DNA of 64,000 nucleotides from Batkoa obscura. Its lineage: Eukaryota; Entomophthoromycota; Entomophthoromycetes; Entomophthorales; Batkoaceae. The stretch lies in NCBI GenBank assembly GCA_030770535.1, contig JASVEC010000002.1, positions 682,001 through 746,000 of the forward strand. The letters run 5' to 3'. This document shows positions 44,249 through 55,847 of this stretch, piece by piece. The notes under the pieces are model-generated. The model saw only the letters and a program-made list of their open reading frames with translations, had not been told where the DNA came from and ran no database searches. How positions within the stretch are numbered: the first letter of the stretch is position 1; each line of letters begins with the position of its first letter. The position numbers and the translations under genes were made by a program.

Positions 44249-45730
44249 TCAATACCTACGATTAACCCAACGGTCAATGGTATCAATCATGACTTTATGA
44301 GCATCTTGTAATGATTGTGAATCTTTAGGATTTGGAGTGCCCAAATCAGTAACATGAGAACCATCTTTAATTATTAAAACAGGGCGATTTTTTCTGGATT
44401 GCTTTATGTCAGTAACTGATAACTGAGACCAAGGATCTTTATCACCATTAGTGAAGATAATACGATCAGTACCAATATGTTTGGCACCGTGACGGTAGTT
44501 GATACGGTTAGTGTCTGGTGGGCCTACATATTTACCGTATAATTTGCTGGAACAAAAGAAATTATTGAACCAATCAACAGTTAAGTATTTAGAACGAGTA
44601 GATTTTTGTGCAGATACATTTGCAGATGGGGCAGTTTGCCAGTATCCAAACTCAGTACAGCACTGATAATTCCATTGGCGCATGATCGAGTCTTCACCTG
44701 GTGTTGGGTTATTTAGATCAGCTTCGGAAGCAAAAGCAGGGCAGGTGAATCCATTGTTTTTATAGAATAGTTGGAAGGTATCAACTACATTCTTTAATTT
44801 GTCTTCTACTGAGGCTTTGTTTTTGAAACCATCACAGAATGAAGTTACTGAAGGGTTGGAAGTTGGACGACTATATTGTACCATATAAGCTAAAGTATCA
44901 GCAACAGTATAAAGGAATTGAACATCATCTTTTAAGTCTTGACAACCGAAACTATTTTTGATTTGTGAAAATTTAGCTTTATCGGTTTCATAAAGTTTAT
45001 CAACATATTGAGTAACTTCATTCATACTATCTAAACATTGCTCACCAAGTACTTTACCAACAGTAAGATCATACTCGAAAAAGTCCGACTTAGCTTCAAC
45101 TGGGCCACTAGAGGCAATAGCACCATCAAAGATATCTGGATAATCTTGACGAACCCAAGCGGCCATAGCACCAGCATAGGATCCACCAATAGCATACCAT
45201 TTAGTACTACTTGGTAACTTTCTCTTAGTTATTGGATCTTCTATGTTTTTTGTAAATTTCCCTAAATCCTTTAATCCATAGTCTGAAGATAAGTATTTCA
45301 AGGTAGTAGCATTTAAACTCTTGAATGGCAACGATACACCATAATAACGATGTTCTAAGGAGAATAAAATACCATTATGTTTTTTAGCTAAATAAGCACC
45401 AAGGCCACGAGATACTTGGTAAGGAGAGTTAGCAGATTCTCCAGAAATATAAAGGAAGGAAGGACCTCCTGGTTTGTAATAATCAGCATTGACATAGTAT
45501 CTTTGTTTAAAAGTATCTTTATTTTTGTGATCAATAGATTGATCAAAAAACTTGGGATTGTAAACACCAGGCTGATAATCGTCTGAAGCGATAGCAGCCA
45601 TACGTGAGTTTACATTGAAAACTTCTGGAACTATGTCATCATTAATAGTTAGCTCTGGGGGCACAAGATTGACGGCACTGACCAGTTCAAGGGCTAAAAG
45701 CAAAGAGATCAAAGAGAAATTGGCTTTCAT
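44249..45730 (-). CDS. Secreted serine carboxypeptidase, S28 family (copy 1)
   Basis: Prolyl-type exopeptidase of family S28 (PRCP/DPP7 group), secreted or vacuolar. 493 aa, single exon. Seen: signal peptide (MKANFSLISLLLALELVSA), FDQSIDH near residue 65 (typical S28 N-terminus), GPSFLYISGE and EHRYYG, nucleophile Ser184 in GGSYAGAMAAW, Asp432 in FTNGDKDPWSQLSV and His459 in KDGSHVTDL, plus several Cys likely in disulfides. Paralogue of the plus-strand gene at 48928; the two point away from each other across 3.2 kb. A central block is nearly identical at DNA level between them while flanking parts differ. Promoter: TATAAATA at 45791-45798. Confidence 0.93.
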   Translation of the reverse strand: MKANFSLISLLLALELVSAVNLVPPELTINDDIVPEVFNVNSRMAAIASDDYQPGVYNPKFFDQSIDHKNKDTFKQRYYVNADYYKPGGPSFLYISGESANSPYQVSRGLGAYLAKKHNGILFSLEHRYYGVSLPFKSLNATTLKYLSSDYGLKDLGKFTKNIEDPITKRKLPSSTKWYAIGGSYAGAMAAWVRQDYPDIFDGAIASSGPVEAKSDFFEYDLTVGKVLGEQCLDSMNEVTQYVDKLYETDKAKFSQIKNSFGCQDLKDDVQFLYTVADTLAYMVQYSRPTSNPSVTSFCDGFKNKASVEDKLKNVVDTFQLFYKNNGFTCPAFASEADLNNPTPGEDSIMRQWNYQCCTEFGYWQTAPSANVSAQKSTRSKYLTVDWFNNFFCSSKLYGKYVGPPDTNRINYRHGAKHIGTDRIIFTNGDKDPWSQLSVTDIKQSRKNRPVLIIKDGSHVTDLGTPNPKDSQSLQDAHKVMIDTIDRWVNRRY

Positions 45731-45790
45731 CTTTTATTAATTTTATAATAGTGGTAAAAACTTGAATGAAAATATGATAGAGCTAAGGCG

Positions 45791-45838
45791 TATTTATACT
45801 TTTTAATAGTATTGTTTGTTTTATAAGTCATGAGGTTT
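45791..45838 (-). promoter_or_regulatory. S28 copy 1 promoter: TATA box plus shared upstream motif
   Basis: TATAAATA (45791-45798, within TAAAAAGTATAAATACGC) and, 27 nt further upstream, AAACCTCATGACT (45826-45838). Both occur with almost the same spacing before the second S28 gene. Confidence 0.6.
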
Positions 45839-46576
45839 TAAACCTTTAGAATTTTAAAGAATTTTTTATTTTTAAGGCTTTTACACTTTTTTAATTTAAA
45901 TTTGTTAAAAATTTACCTTTCTATTGGTTCCATTTAATTCGATGATTATTTCAATTAGTTTATCAAAATGCATCCTGGTTACTTTTCATATATGCTATAG
46001 TAATATTCATAGTATTGGAGAATAAATATAAAAATATAAAAAGAGTAAAAAAGCTGTAGTTAAGATTTATAACTTTTATTAATTTTGGCCTTTTAATTTA
46101 GCTATACACGAATAAAGTATTAGAAAGAATAGTAGATTCATAACAATTCATCCACATGATCTTCAAAATTTTAATTCTAATCTTTTTTCTTTTTCAATCC
46201 AATTAAAAACTTCATTTTTAAGGGTTGTGCGCACTCTGCTATTGTCCTTGCTTAAGTTTAAACAAAACCTTTGTTTCGTCAATCAAGTTATATTTATCAA
46301 ATTCTTCAAAATAATCTTATTTCTTCTTGCTTATTTTTGAATAGATAAATGGAACACATAATTCAAGCACCTCTTTACTAAGTCCTAAAACTAAGGCTTA
46401 ATTTGAGATTATATTGATATCCCTTGCATAAGAGTAGGCATGAATATGAACTGTAATCAAAGGATAGTAGATATTATTGACATTAACACCAAGCTTATTC
46501 GACCTAATATAGCAGTGATAATAGATAATAACTAGAGAAATAGGCGTACAGGAAAAGTCACTAAATTGGAGGATAT

Positions 46577-46675
46577 CAAAGTGTTTTTTTAATTTCATCG
46601 TTTTTTCCATTTTTCAAAGTGCTATTTGAGTAGAATGATTATTAGTAGAATTCTTAAATAAAAAAATATACCCTC
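46577..46675 (-). mobile_element. G4-MITE copy 18 (diverged)
   Basis: 99 bp with drifted ends (CAAAGTGT, ATACCCTC) but intact ATAT duplications at 46573-46576 and 46676-46679. Confidence 0.85.
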
Positions 46676-47219
46676 ATATATTTAGAAAAATAGCGGGAAT
46701 TATTACGCATTTTTTGAATTAATTGTAATTGTACTAGGTAATAAAATGTTGGTAACAGAAACGAAAATAAGAGAAAATAAATTAAATTTGTAAGCTTTAC
46801 CTTCAAACCGCATTTTTTTATAGTTCTATCTTTACCACATTTATATAGTTTGCCTAGATGAAAGAAAAAAATGAAATGTGTTTAAATCCATAGAAAATAA
46901 GGGTTGTGTTGTGTTCCTGATTTCCTTAAAACAATCAAAATACATTTTGAATTAATTTCATAGTAAAATAATAGCAATTGAAAGTAACCAATTAGCAAAA
47001 AAACTGAAACAAAAGAATAGAACCTACCTGGCATTTCTATGTAACCTAAACTCTTGTCAAACTAAATGATGTTATGGTATAAAAATATAAGATAATGATG
47101 TGAATTAGATACATAGCACTACGTTAAAAAATTATTCGTTTTTATATGGCCTCAATAATGGTAAATTAAGTATCTTTGGCGTCATCGTATTTTCAGTTTT
47201 CATAAAAAAATTAGTATAT

Positions 47220-47318
47220 GGGGATGTATTTTTGTGTTTAAGAATTTTATTAACAATTTTTCCGCTTAAATAGCGCTTAAAAAATGGAAAAAATAATGAA
47301 GTTAAAAAAAATACTCCC
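47220..47318 (+). mobile_element. G4-MITE copy 19
   Basis: 99 bp, GGGGATGT to ATACTCCC, ATAT at 47216-47219 and 47319-47322. Confidence 0.9.
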
Positions 47319-48823
47319 ATATTTTTATTCCAACAACTGAATACTAACTTTTGTATGGTTAATTTAAACCTAAAGCTCAACTTTACTCCGATTTTGATTT
47401 ACACCTACTTCAACTTTCTTACAAGCTACTTAATGTTCATTTATGGGTAAACTTTATGCTATAACTCAGATAAAATATAATAATCAGTGTTTGAAAAGTC
47501 AGTTGTGAATATTGTTTAACTATAAAAATTACTACTAAATAATTTGCGAAACGATTAAAAGAGTTGTATTACAAAAAAGGTAAATTAAGCATAAACAAAG
47601 AAAATAAAGGTCACGTTTTCTGTATTAAAGAAATTGTGTATGACCAAGGTTTGAATAAAAGACACATTTATCCAAACTTTGGTAATGAAAAAGATTAATT
47701 TACGTTCAAGAATGTGTAAAATTAGACAGAAAGTTAAGCTAAAATTCAAAATAGTTTGATTTCAAATTCAATTTACACAGGTCATATATAAAATCATATC
47801 TTCATTATTTCATAAAACTAAAAAGGACATCCTCATGACTTTTATTAACTTTTTTATATAATTTAATAGATATATAATTTACCTTTATTATCCTTTATTT
47901 TATCAATAGATCTTTATATAATATGATATTTTTTTCTAATTTGCTCTTATTTACTACTTTGTATCACTGCTTTTTCAAATAAAATCAACTTAAAAGGATT
48001 ATCAATAACTATTTACAGTATTTTAAAAAAGGAAGCAATGTTGTTTTTTTAAAACCTTGAAATAGTTTAGACTCTCAAGCGATCCATTGTTAGAGGTAAG
48101 TAGAGGTATAAAAAAGCCGAGTAATAAGTGAGGTGAGAGCTAGTCGAGGATAAGAAGGGAGCAAGGTGGGGCTTTATAACTTAATTTCAATGTATTTTCA
48201 AGCCTACGATATAAAGATGCTATTAATAAACACCTAAGTTAAGCTATGGTTTTTAGGATTAGTAGTTTAGTTCTTTAAACTATGTGTTCCAAGTTAAAAA
48301 ATAAAAGAAAGCTGTGTTCCAATTAGCTATTGGAATAAATAAGAAATTACTTAAATATTTCAAGAATTATAGAAATATATCTATTAAAAAACAACGGTTT
48401 AAATCAAATTCGAGTTTGATTTGATAATTAGTAAAATTAGCGAACTTTAATGTAAAGTTCTTATTGGCCTACTAGACTTAATCTTTAACAATTGCTTCAA
48501 ATTTAAAGTTAGAAGATCATAAGGATGAAATATTACGAATTTGTTATTATTTTATAAATACTTTAGTCTTGGAAGGTTGAATTAAACCTTAATAATCAAA
48601 AAGTTGGTATAGTTTTTACTCTCTTATATAGGATATCTATACTTCAAAGGTGTAAGTACTCATCCAAACTGTATGAAAAATGATCATAGATACTGATAAA
48701 CTAAATGAAATTAATCATTGAACAAACTCCAGCCAATGAAAAACAAAACTTCAACGGATTTGAATTGAAAATAGTATATAAACCATATAAATAATAGCAA
48801 TTCTTTAAATTCCCAAAGGTGAA

Positions 48824-48869
48824 AAACCTCATGACTGATAATGAACTATGGTACTAAAAAGTATAAATA
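48824..48869 (+). promoter_or_regulatory. S28 copy 2 promoter: TATA box plus shared upstream motif
   Basis: AAACCTCATGACT (48824-48836) and TATAAATA (48862-48869, within TAAAAAGTATAAATACGC), the latter 58 nt before the ATG. Same pair as upstream of S28 copy 1. Confidence 0.6.
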
Positions 48870-48927
48870 CGCATTAACATAAATAAATTTTAATTTAATT
48901 ACTAACAATATTATAAATTAATAAAGG

Positions 48928-50406
48928 ATGAAAGCCAATTTCTCTTTAATCTCTTTACTTTTAGCCCTTGAACTGGTCAGTGCCGTCAATCTTGTGCCCC
49001 CAGAGCTAACCATTGATGATACCATAGCCCCAGAAGTTTTCAATGTAAACTCACGTATGGCTGCTATCGCTTCAGACGATTATCAGCCTGGTGTTTACAA
49101 TCCCCAGTTTTTTGATCAATCAATCGACCATGTAAAAAATGATTCATTCAAACAAAGATACTATGTCAATGCTGATTATTACAAACCAGGAGGTCCTTCC
49201 TTCCTTTATATTTCTGGAGAATCTGCTAACTCTGCTACTAAAGTGTCCCGTGGTCTTGGTGCTTATTTAGCTAAAAAACATAATGGTATTTTATTCTCCT
49301 TAGAACATCGTTATTATGGTGTATCGTTGCCATTTAAAAACTTAACTGCTGCCAATTTGAAATATTTATCTTCAGACTATGGATTAAAGGATTTAGCTGC
49401 ATTTGCACAAAAGGTAGAGAACCCAGTAACTAAAAGGAGGTTAGTAGATACCAAATGGTATGCTATTGGTGGATCCTATGCTGGTGCTATGGCCGCTTGG
49501 ATCCGTCAAGATCGCCCTGATCTTTTTGATGGTGCTATTGCCTCTAGTGGCCCAGTTGAAGCTAAGTCGGACTTTTTCGAGTATGATCTTACTGTTGGTA
49601 AAGTACTTGGTGAGCAATGTTTAGATAGTATGAATGAAGTTACTCAATATGTTGATAAACTTTATGAAACCGATAAAGCTAAATTTTCACAAATCAAAAA
49701 TAGTTTTGGTTGTCAAGACTTAAAAGATGATGTTCAATTCCTTTATACTGTTGCTGATACTTTAGCTTATATGGTACAATATAGTCGTCCAACTTCCAAC
49801 CCTTCAGTAACTTCATTCTGTGATGGTTTCAAAAACAAAGCCTCAGTAGAAGACAAATTAAAGAATGTAGTTGATACCTTCCAACTATTCTATAAAAACA
49901 ATGGATTCACCTGCCCTGCTTTTGCTTCCGAAAGTGATTTGCTTAATCAAATACCTGGTGAACGTTCTAACATGCGCCAATGGAATTATCAGTGCTGTAC
50001 TGAGTTTGGATACTGGCAAACTGCCCCATCTGCAAATGTATCTGCACAAAAATCTACTCGTTCTAAATACTTAACTGTTGATTGGTTCAATAATTTTTTC
50101 TGCTCTAGTAAATATTATGGTAAATATGTAGGCCCACCAAACACAAATCACATCAATTACCGCCATGCTGGTAAATATATCGGCACAGATCGCATCATTT
50201 TTACTAATGGTGAAAAAGACCCTTGGGCTCAATTGTCTATTGATGATGTAAAACAATCTAGATACAATCGCCCTGTTATGGTAATCAAAGATGGTTCTCA
50301 TGTTACTGATTTGGGCACTCCAAATCCTAATAATACTCAGTCTTTACAAGATACTCAAAAGGTCATGATTGATACCATTGATCGTTGGATTAATCGTAGA
50401 TATTAA
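48928..50406 (+). CDS. Secreted serine carboxypeptidase, S28 family (copy 2)
   Basis: A 492-aa paralogue of the gene at 44249-45730, same family and same catalytic set: nucleophile Ser in GGSYAGAMAAW, Asp in FTNGEKDPWAQLSI, His in KDGSHVTDL; identical signal peptide. Differences cluster around residues 30-75 and 135-180 and in the C-terminal quarter. The middle (from FDGAIASSGPVEAKS to near FTCPAFASE, nt about 49520-49930) is identical in protein and almost identical in DNA, including silent sites. Both copies therefore look active. Expected role: removal of residues next to proline from extracellular peptides, in nutrition or processing. Confidence 0.93.
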   Translation: MKANFSLISLLLALELVSAVNLVPPELTIDDTIAPEVFNVNSRMAAIASDDYQPGVYNPQFFDQSIDHVKNDSFKQRYYVNADYYKPGGPSFLYISGESANSATKVSRGLGAYLAKKHNGILFSLEHRYYGVSLPFKNLTAANLKYLSSDYGLKDLAAFAQKVENPVTKRRLVDTKWYAIGGSYAGAMAAWIRQDRPDLFDGAIASSGPVEAKSDFFEYDLTVGKVLGEQCLDSMNEVTQYVDKLYETDKAKFSQIKNSFGCQDLKDDVQFLYTVADTLAYMVQYSRPTSNPSVTSFCDGFKNKASVEDKLKNVVDTFQLFYKNNGFTCPAFASESDLLNQIPGERSNMRQWNYQCCTEFGYWQTAPSANVSAQKSTRSKYLTVDWFNNFFCSSKYYGKYVGPPNTNHINYRHAGKYIGTDRIIFTNGEKDPWAQLSIDDVKQSRYNRPVMVIKDGSHVTDLGTPNPNNTQSLQDTQKVMIDTIDRWINRRY

Positions 50407-51216
50407 AAGTAATGGAAATTAATAAATGTTATTTGAATTGTACATATTCTATAATTGAGAAATAAACTAAAAGCAGATCTTTTGATTTTGAATATAAAAA
50501 ATATTAATATTTATAAGACTAGCAGCTTCAATATAATATACTCAGCTTATATAGCTATTCAATAAATTGACATTAGGTGAACTTTATTGTCAAGAATTTT
50601 TAGTTGAAGCACAATAAAATATATTTGTTCATCAAAGAAATTACAATACAACTTAAAGGCACTTAGCGCCTTAGCGCTGTTTTCCAGGAGCTGAAAGCAA
50701 TTAGATAAACTAAAAGTAAATATTTGCCATCCTCGTACCATTATAGCCAATAAAACATATGGGACTGTTTTTTTTGGTTTCATTGTTTTTCATTTTTTAA
50801 GTGCTATTTGAATGGAAAATTGTAATAAAATTCTTGAACAAAAAAATACATCCCCATATATTAATAGATATGACATTAATTTACATTCAATCAGTATGGT
50901 AGGTTTATGACTTAAAGCCCGAGGTAGTCCTGAAAGTTGACAAAACGAACTCAATTACCATGATTCCTTAATAAAATTTGAGTTTTTCTGAAAGGACTAA
51001 CTTCGGTATTTATAAATCAGATATTTGATATTCATCTAAAATGTAAAGTTTACTTGAAGTTTTACTCGAAATTTTTTATACTATCATAATATATAAAATC
51101 AATTTACATTATATTTTATTTATATCTTAAAATGTGATTATAACCCGCATCACTTAGTAACCCTATATATCAAATCAATAAAACATTTCTAATATACCAT
51201 GGCTTTCACTAACCTT
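50407..51216. other. Intergenic with one MITE
   Basis: Spacer between the convergent S28 copy 2 and CSC1/RSN1 genes; contains the MITE at 50761-50855. Confidence 0.6.
50761..50855 (-). mobile_element. G4-MITE copy 20
   Basis: 95 bp, GGGACTGT to ACATCCCC, ATAT at 50757-50760 and 50856-50859. Confidence 0.9.
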
Positions 51217-53792
51217 TTAAAAATGGGTCATTTTCTGGGGTTGAGAATTACGATCTAACAGCTCAATCATTGAATCATTACCCCTAGAAGTAATTTGTTG
51301 AATGGAACTTTCACTGACCATGGATCCTGGAGTAGTCCTTCCCGATTCTGGAAACGCAAACTTACCTGGTGAAAACATATCAGCATTCTGAGCAGTCAAG
51401 TGGCTGACCTTTTCTAATTCCGGTATAGCGTTCAAAACAATGGGATCCACTTCGAGAGATAATAACTCTTGAGAAAATGCTGGGTGATGGAACTGAGAAC
51501 TGAAATCTATTGGACGTGGTGAATTCTGGTCTTTTTTACCATTGTAATTTCTATAAGGTGAACGCCAATCAATATACTCTACTTTAGAGTCCAACCATGC
51601 TTGATGTACTAAAGAAGCTACTAAAGTGATAAATGGAAGTGGTAGAACACTCATCCATTGAGTGTCACTTACTTCTATACATAAAAACACTAAAAGCAGG
51701 AAGAACTGAGATAGGATAAGTGCAGCTACAATTCGATTAAAAGCTGTTTTCCATAACCTACCTCCTGTTTCAATACTAGTTTGATAAACATACATAAGTT
51801 GGTGTTTATATACAAAATAAGCAACAAGTGAATTAACAATACCAAAAGGAATAACTAAAGGTGCAGGCGTAGCAAACAACAAAATCAAACTGAAATTAAA
51901 GCATTGCATAGCGTAGATAACGGAATATTCAAAAGGTTGAGGTTGACTAAACTCTTTAAGATCTCTTGAAGAATATCTTAAAAAATATTTTTGAATCGTA
52001 CGTCGAGTCATACTAATGATTTGAACTAACTCAAACAAATAACTTAATGTTTTAATGGATAATTGATTTGCCCAAAAAGCAGATACTTTTACTAACCCTA
52101 AAGCTAAGCTGGTACCCGTCGATTTTATTACATTCCGGAAATTCTCTAAAAAGTTATTCGAACTGGTAGTATCTACCTTCAATAAGGCTCCTATTAAATC
52201 CGGTAATACTGCAATCAAATTGAAAAATATCAAATAGTTAAGTATTAAAAAGGAATAGTATTTTGATAATAAGCGTCGATCTACTGAGCTATGTGTTGTT
52301 GCACCTTGATAAATAGATAATCTTTTTAAAATAAACTGTACAGTAAGCATAGATGCTATCACAAGAATAGGAGAAATGATACCTTGCAATAAAACGGAAG
52401 AAGCGGTATCTCTGGCCAACTCACTATTACCAGTAATGGTACGAAGATGGGTAGGATTAGTCAAACCAGTGATAATAGTTAACGGGATAATACTCCCCAA
52501 TAAAATAGCTACAAACATAACACTAAAAATCAAACCATTTTTACGTACCTTTTGACGCGAATATTGCGCATTATTCCAGATCAGATCATCCGGTTTAGGT
52601 GCAAGGGCAAACTCTGGCATATCTTTGAGTCCATTTAATTTAGAGCCTACTCCCTTTTCAAGCTCTTGCATAGAAATATGTGCTGCAAAAGCATCCTGGA
52701 ATGAAATAAACGCTACATTAGAAGGTGGCAAATTACTTGCATAATCTCTTATTTCTTTAATCTCTACATCAAGTTCAAGGATTCTCCTAGTATAATAAGT
52801 GATGGAATCTACTTTTTCACCTTTCTTGAATAGACCTGTAACTTTTAAATGGTGCGTTGGACGTGATGGTTTAATGTTTCCAGATTTATCGATACATCTA
52901 GTTACTACTGTTTCCAGCTCACGTATACATTGATTATATTCAAATATAAGTTCCGGTAAATGACCGACTTTAGGGATGATGGAACATTGAAGGGCCTTAT
53001 ATCTTAAATCTAAATTATTGATCATATTTTTCAAAACTTCTTGGTCTTGAAGATGCTCCGGTATACGGAGCGCCATTATAGTCCTACCATTAAGAGATTC
53101 TTGATACTCTTTTGAATTAAAATACTCATGGCGTAAGTTGATGTATTCCACATTATTTCGATAAATCAAATATCCAACCAGCAAGACTGAAAACCAAGCA
53201 AATACCACTGAGCCCCAAATAAGGTTGCGTTGATTTTCTCCAAACCCAGAAAGACTGAGCAATTGTAAATCAAAACTTCCAAACCCTGATTTACCAGAAT
53301 CTTTAATACTTGAATCTGTATTTTTATTGCCTGTACTTCCAAAGTAATTGATCACAGTTAAAGCAATCCCAAACAAAAATACTGACAAACAGTAGGTTAT
53401 AATCAGTTTTACAAACCTTAAAAACATAACAGCATCTAAACCACAAACTTGTAGGATTTCTGCTTCCGTCGTCCGCCATACTGGCCGTATCCAATCAAAT
53501 AAACCAGATCCAATCTTTGGAAATTTTTTACTATTTTAAGTTAGTATTGTTTTTTATTAGTATACTTTAATTTACTTTTTATCTAGCAGCTTTTGTCTTC
53601 GATGATAAACAGCTAAAAAATGAATAAAATTTTGGAGCAAAATTATATTTTATTACCTCCATTGTTGGGTCTTAAAATAGAAAAAATGACAAAAATACTA
53701 GCACCGATGCATAGATTGATACCATTTTGATATAAAAAAGACTTTACGGATACTGGGTCTTTTTTAGTTATTGAACTCAGTAAATCACTCAT
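51217..53792 (-). CDS. CSC1/RSN1 (OSCA/TMEM63) membrane protein
   Basis: Osmosensitive, calcium-permeable channel family of the plasma membrane or secretory pathway. Three exons (53657-53792, 53576-53612, 51217-53530; minus) keep one frame, 828 aa; introns 44 and 45 nt. The N-terminal exons matter: they supply the first helix (INLCIGASIFVIFSILRP), a basic VYHRRQKLLDK stretch and GLFDWIRPVWRTTEAEIL followed by GLDAVMFLRF, the family's hallmark. Then come helices 2-3, the cytosolic domain (about 200-360, with NVAFISFQDAFAAHISMQ), a multi-helix channel core (about 385-730) and a hydrophilic C-terminal tail with a likely phosphorylated Ser-rich end. A decayed duplicate lies head-to-head about 2 kb upstream. 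Confidence 0.92.
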
Positions 53793-54892
53793 TAAATTAA
53801 TTAAGATAAAAAATTATAAATTATTTTTTTAAGAACAAGGTATAAAAAAACAAAATTAATTGTTTTTAATTTATGGAGAAAAGTGGATTTCTTTATTTTA
53901 AATTTCTTGGTTCAGAGATTTGATTGGTGAGTTGGAACTATTAATAAATTTTAAGCTCATTTATTAGAAGGCATTCTAATAATGGTGTTTTCATGGTTTT
54001 TTCATATACTTTTTTGATGAATTCACACTCTCAAGTTGTGAAGTTTTAATTGTTATTTTTAGATTAAATGAAGCATTTAATTGGTAACTGCTACGATAGT
54101 AAGAAATAAATTACAAAAATGAATATATGAGAAAGTTTATTTTTAATAAAAGATAACCAATGGTTTGCCCATTTCAAGAATAAAGATTGGTGCCAAAAAC
54201 CAAGTGTCTATGGATGTGACACTGGTCACGTGCCCTACCTCTCCCATACTTCAATATCTTAATTTTGTTGCTAATAAAGCCATTTTGAGGATTAAAACAT
54301 TAGTTTGACTTATATATCTATCCGTAATAGCATAGACTAACAAATACCATCTTTCTACTTTAAAAAATCTGTCAGTACTTAAGTAAGAAACATGGAATTA
54401 AGTTGCAATTGTGGTTGACATCTTACACTCAATGAGTTGTTTAAAAAGAGTTGAGGGCCTATGAGCTCGATCTCTTTAATACATTTCAGGATACAGAACT
54501 ATAGCGCCCTGTCATTAACTAGACATTGTTCGAAGCAGAGGTGTTTTGCTTCGAATTTTAGTCTAATGACCCTGAATAAACTGCTAGCTTTGATTGTTAT
54601 AGCTCATTATGTTAATTTATTTGGTGAGGTTTATTGAGTTATTATGGTTAACAAGAATACTGCTAAAGTAAAGCACTTCGTGCTATCTGCTTATTATCTA
54701 GCATAAAGATCATAGGAAGACATACAATTTTGTTAAAAAAATCAAACTGTTCTCAATATCGAATCCTCAACTTTATAAAGAAATGGTATAGCTGATAAGT
54801 TATATGTAAACCTTTTAAATATATTAATACGGAGATAATAACAATATTCGTATATTAGTTTATTCAGCTCATTCTGATAATAAATTTAATAT

Positions 54893-54990
54893 GAAGATGT
54901 ACTTTTATGTTTAATAATTTTACTAATAATTTTCCACTCAAATAGCGCTTAAAAGATAGAAAAAGCAATGAAACTAAAAAAAACATCCTT
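54893..54990 (+). mobile_element. G4-MITE copy 21
   Basis: 98 bp, GAAGATGT to ACATCCTT, ATAT duplications at 54889-54892 and 54991-54994. Confidence 0.88.
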
Positions 54991-55511
54991 ATATATTTAC
55001 AATGAAAAAGCTAATTTAAATTATTACAATATAAATAATATTTAAATAAATTTAAATATAATTTATTAAATGAAATGTCAGAAAGTGCCCAAATGATAGC
55101 ACATGAGTTAATCAGAAGGTGAAAAAACATGTTAAAGTTGACTTAGTATTATAAATTATACTTTTGACAAATAAAATAAAGTTTTAACCGAATTTAGTTT
55201 TATATAAAACTGTTTTTTTAAAGTATACTAAACTAGTTGGTTGAGAAATCAGGCACTAATAAGTTGACAGGACTTTAGATATAATAAGGATTTTTTAGTG
55301 GAAGTCATAATTTATTTAGAACTACTATTTTTATCAAATTAGGGTAATTTCATGTAAAAAATTGATATAAGATATAGTTTTCATAATGTGTAATTGTCAT
55401 TTTTATCACCTTAGAAAAAGTAGTGAATGAATAGTTAATTAATAAAATAGAGGTCGATGTAAATAGATGTAAGAAGATAATTAGTATATTAGTAAAACAA
55501 GAAGAATAACT

Positions 55512-55604
55512 GGGGATGTTTTTTTCGATTTCATTACTTTTCCATTTTTCAAGCGCTATTTGAGCAGAAAAATTCTAGTAAAATTCTTAAAAAAATACAT
55601 CTCC
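55512..55604 (-). mobile_element. G4-MITE copy 22
   Basis: 93 bp, GGGGATGT to ACATCTCC; flanks AACT and AATT, one mismatch. Confidence 0.87.
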
Positions 55605-55847
55605 AATTAATATTTTGAATTATTCCTTTATAGCATTTAATTTTGAATTATTATTTGATATTAAAAAAAACTCTAAGTAAATTCAATTCCCTTAACAATT
55701 AACATAAACGAATAATACAAATATAAAAAGTAATCTATATAATGATATAAAAGGAAACAAGGAACTAGAAATAAAGTTAACAAATGTTAATTTACCTTTT
55801 TTCAAATATTAATTATTTTCTTAATCTGCACCCAGCAATATCTTATA

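Larger units (their letters stand above)
45731..48927. other. Divergent intergenic region between the S28 genes
   Basis: 3.2 kb with the promoters of both peptidase genes at its two ends, MITE copies at 46577-46675 and 47220-47318, and otherwise AT-rich sequence without a recognised gene. Confidence 0.6.
53793..55847. other. Intergenic between RSN1 gene and its pseudogene
   Basis: 2.1 kb with MITE copies at 54893-54990 and 55512-55604. The part near 54180-54720 is less AT-rich, but no family is recognised in it. Confidence 0.55.

Noticed and set aside
46398-46610. Short frames over MITE copies (also 47132-47380, 58276-58590, 59725-59946)
   Set aside because: They share residues because they translate the same repeat, e.g. 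the recurring LFFPLFKHYLSGK-like string; there is no evidence that the MITE codes for a protein.
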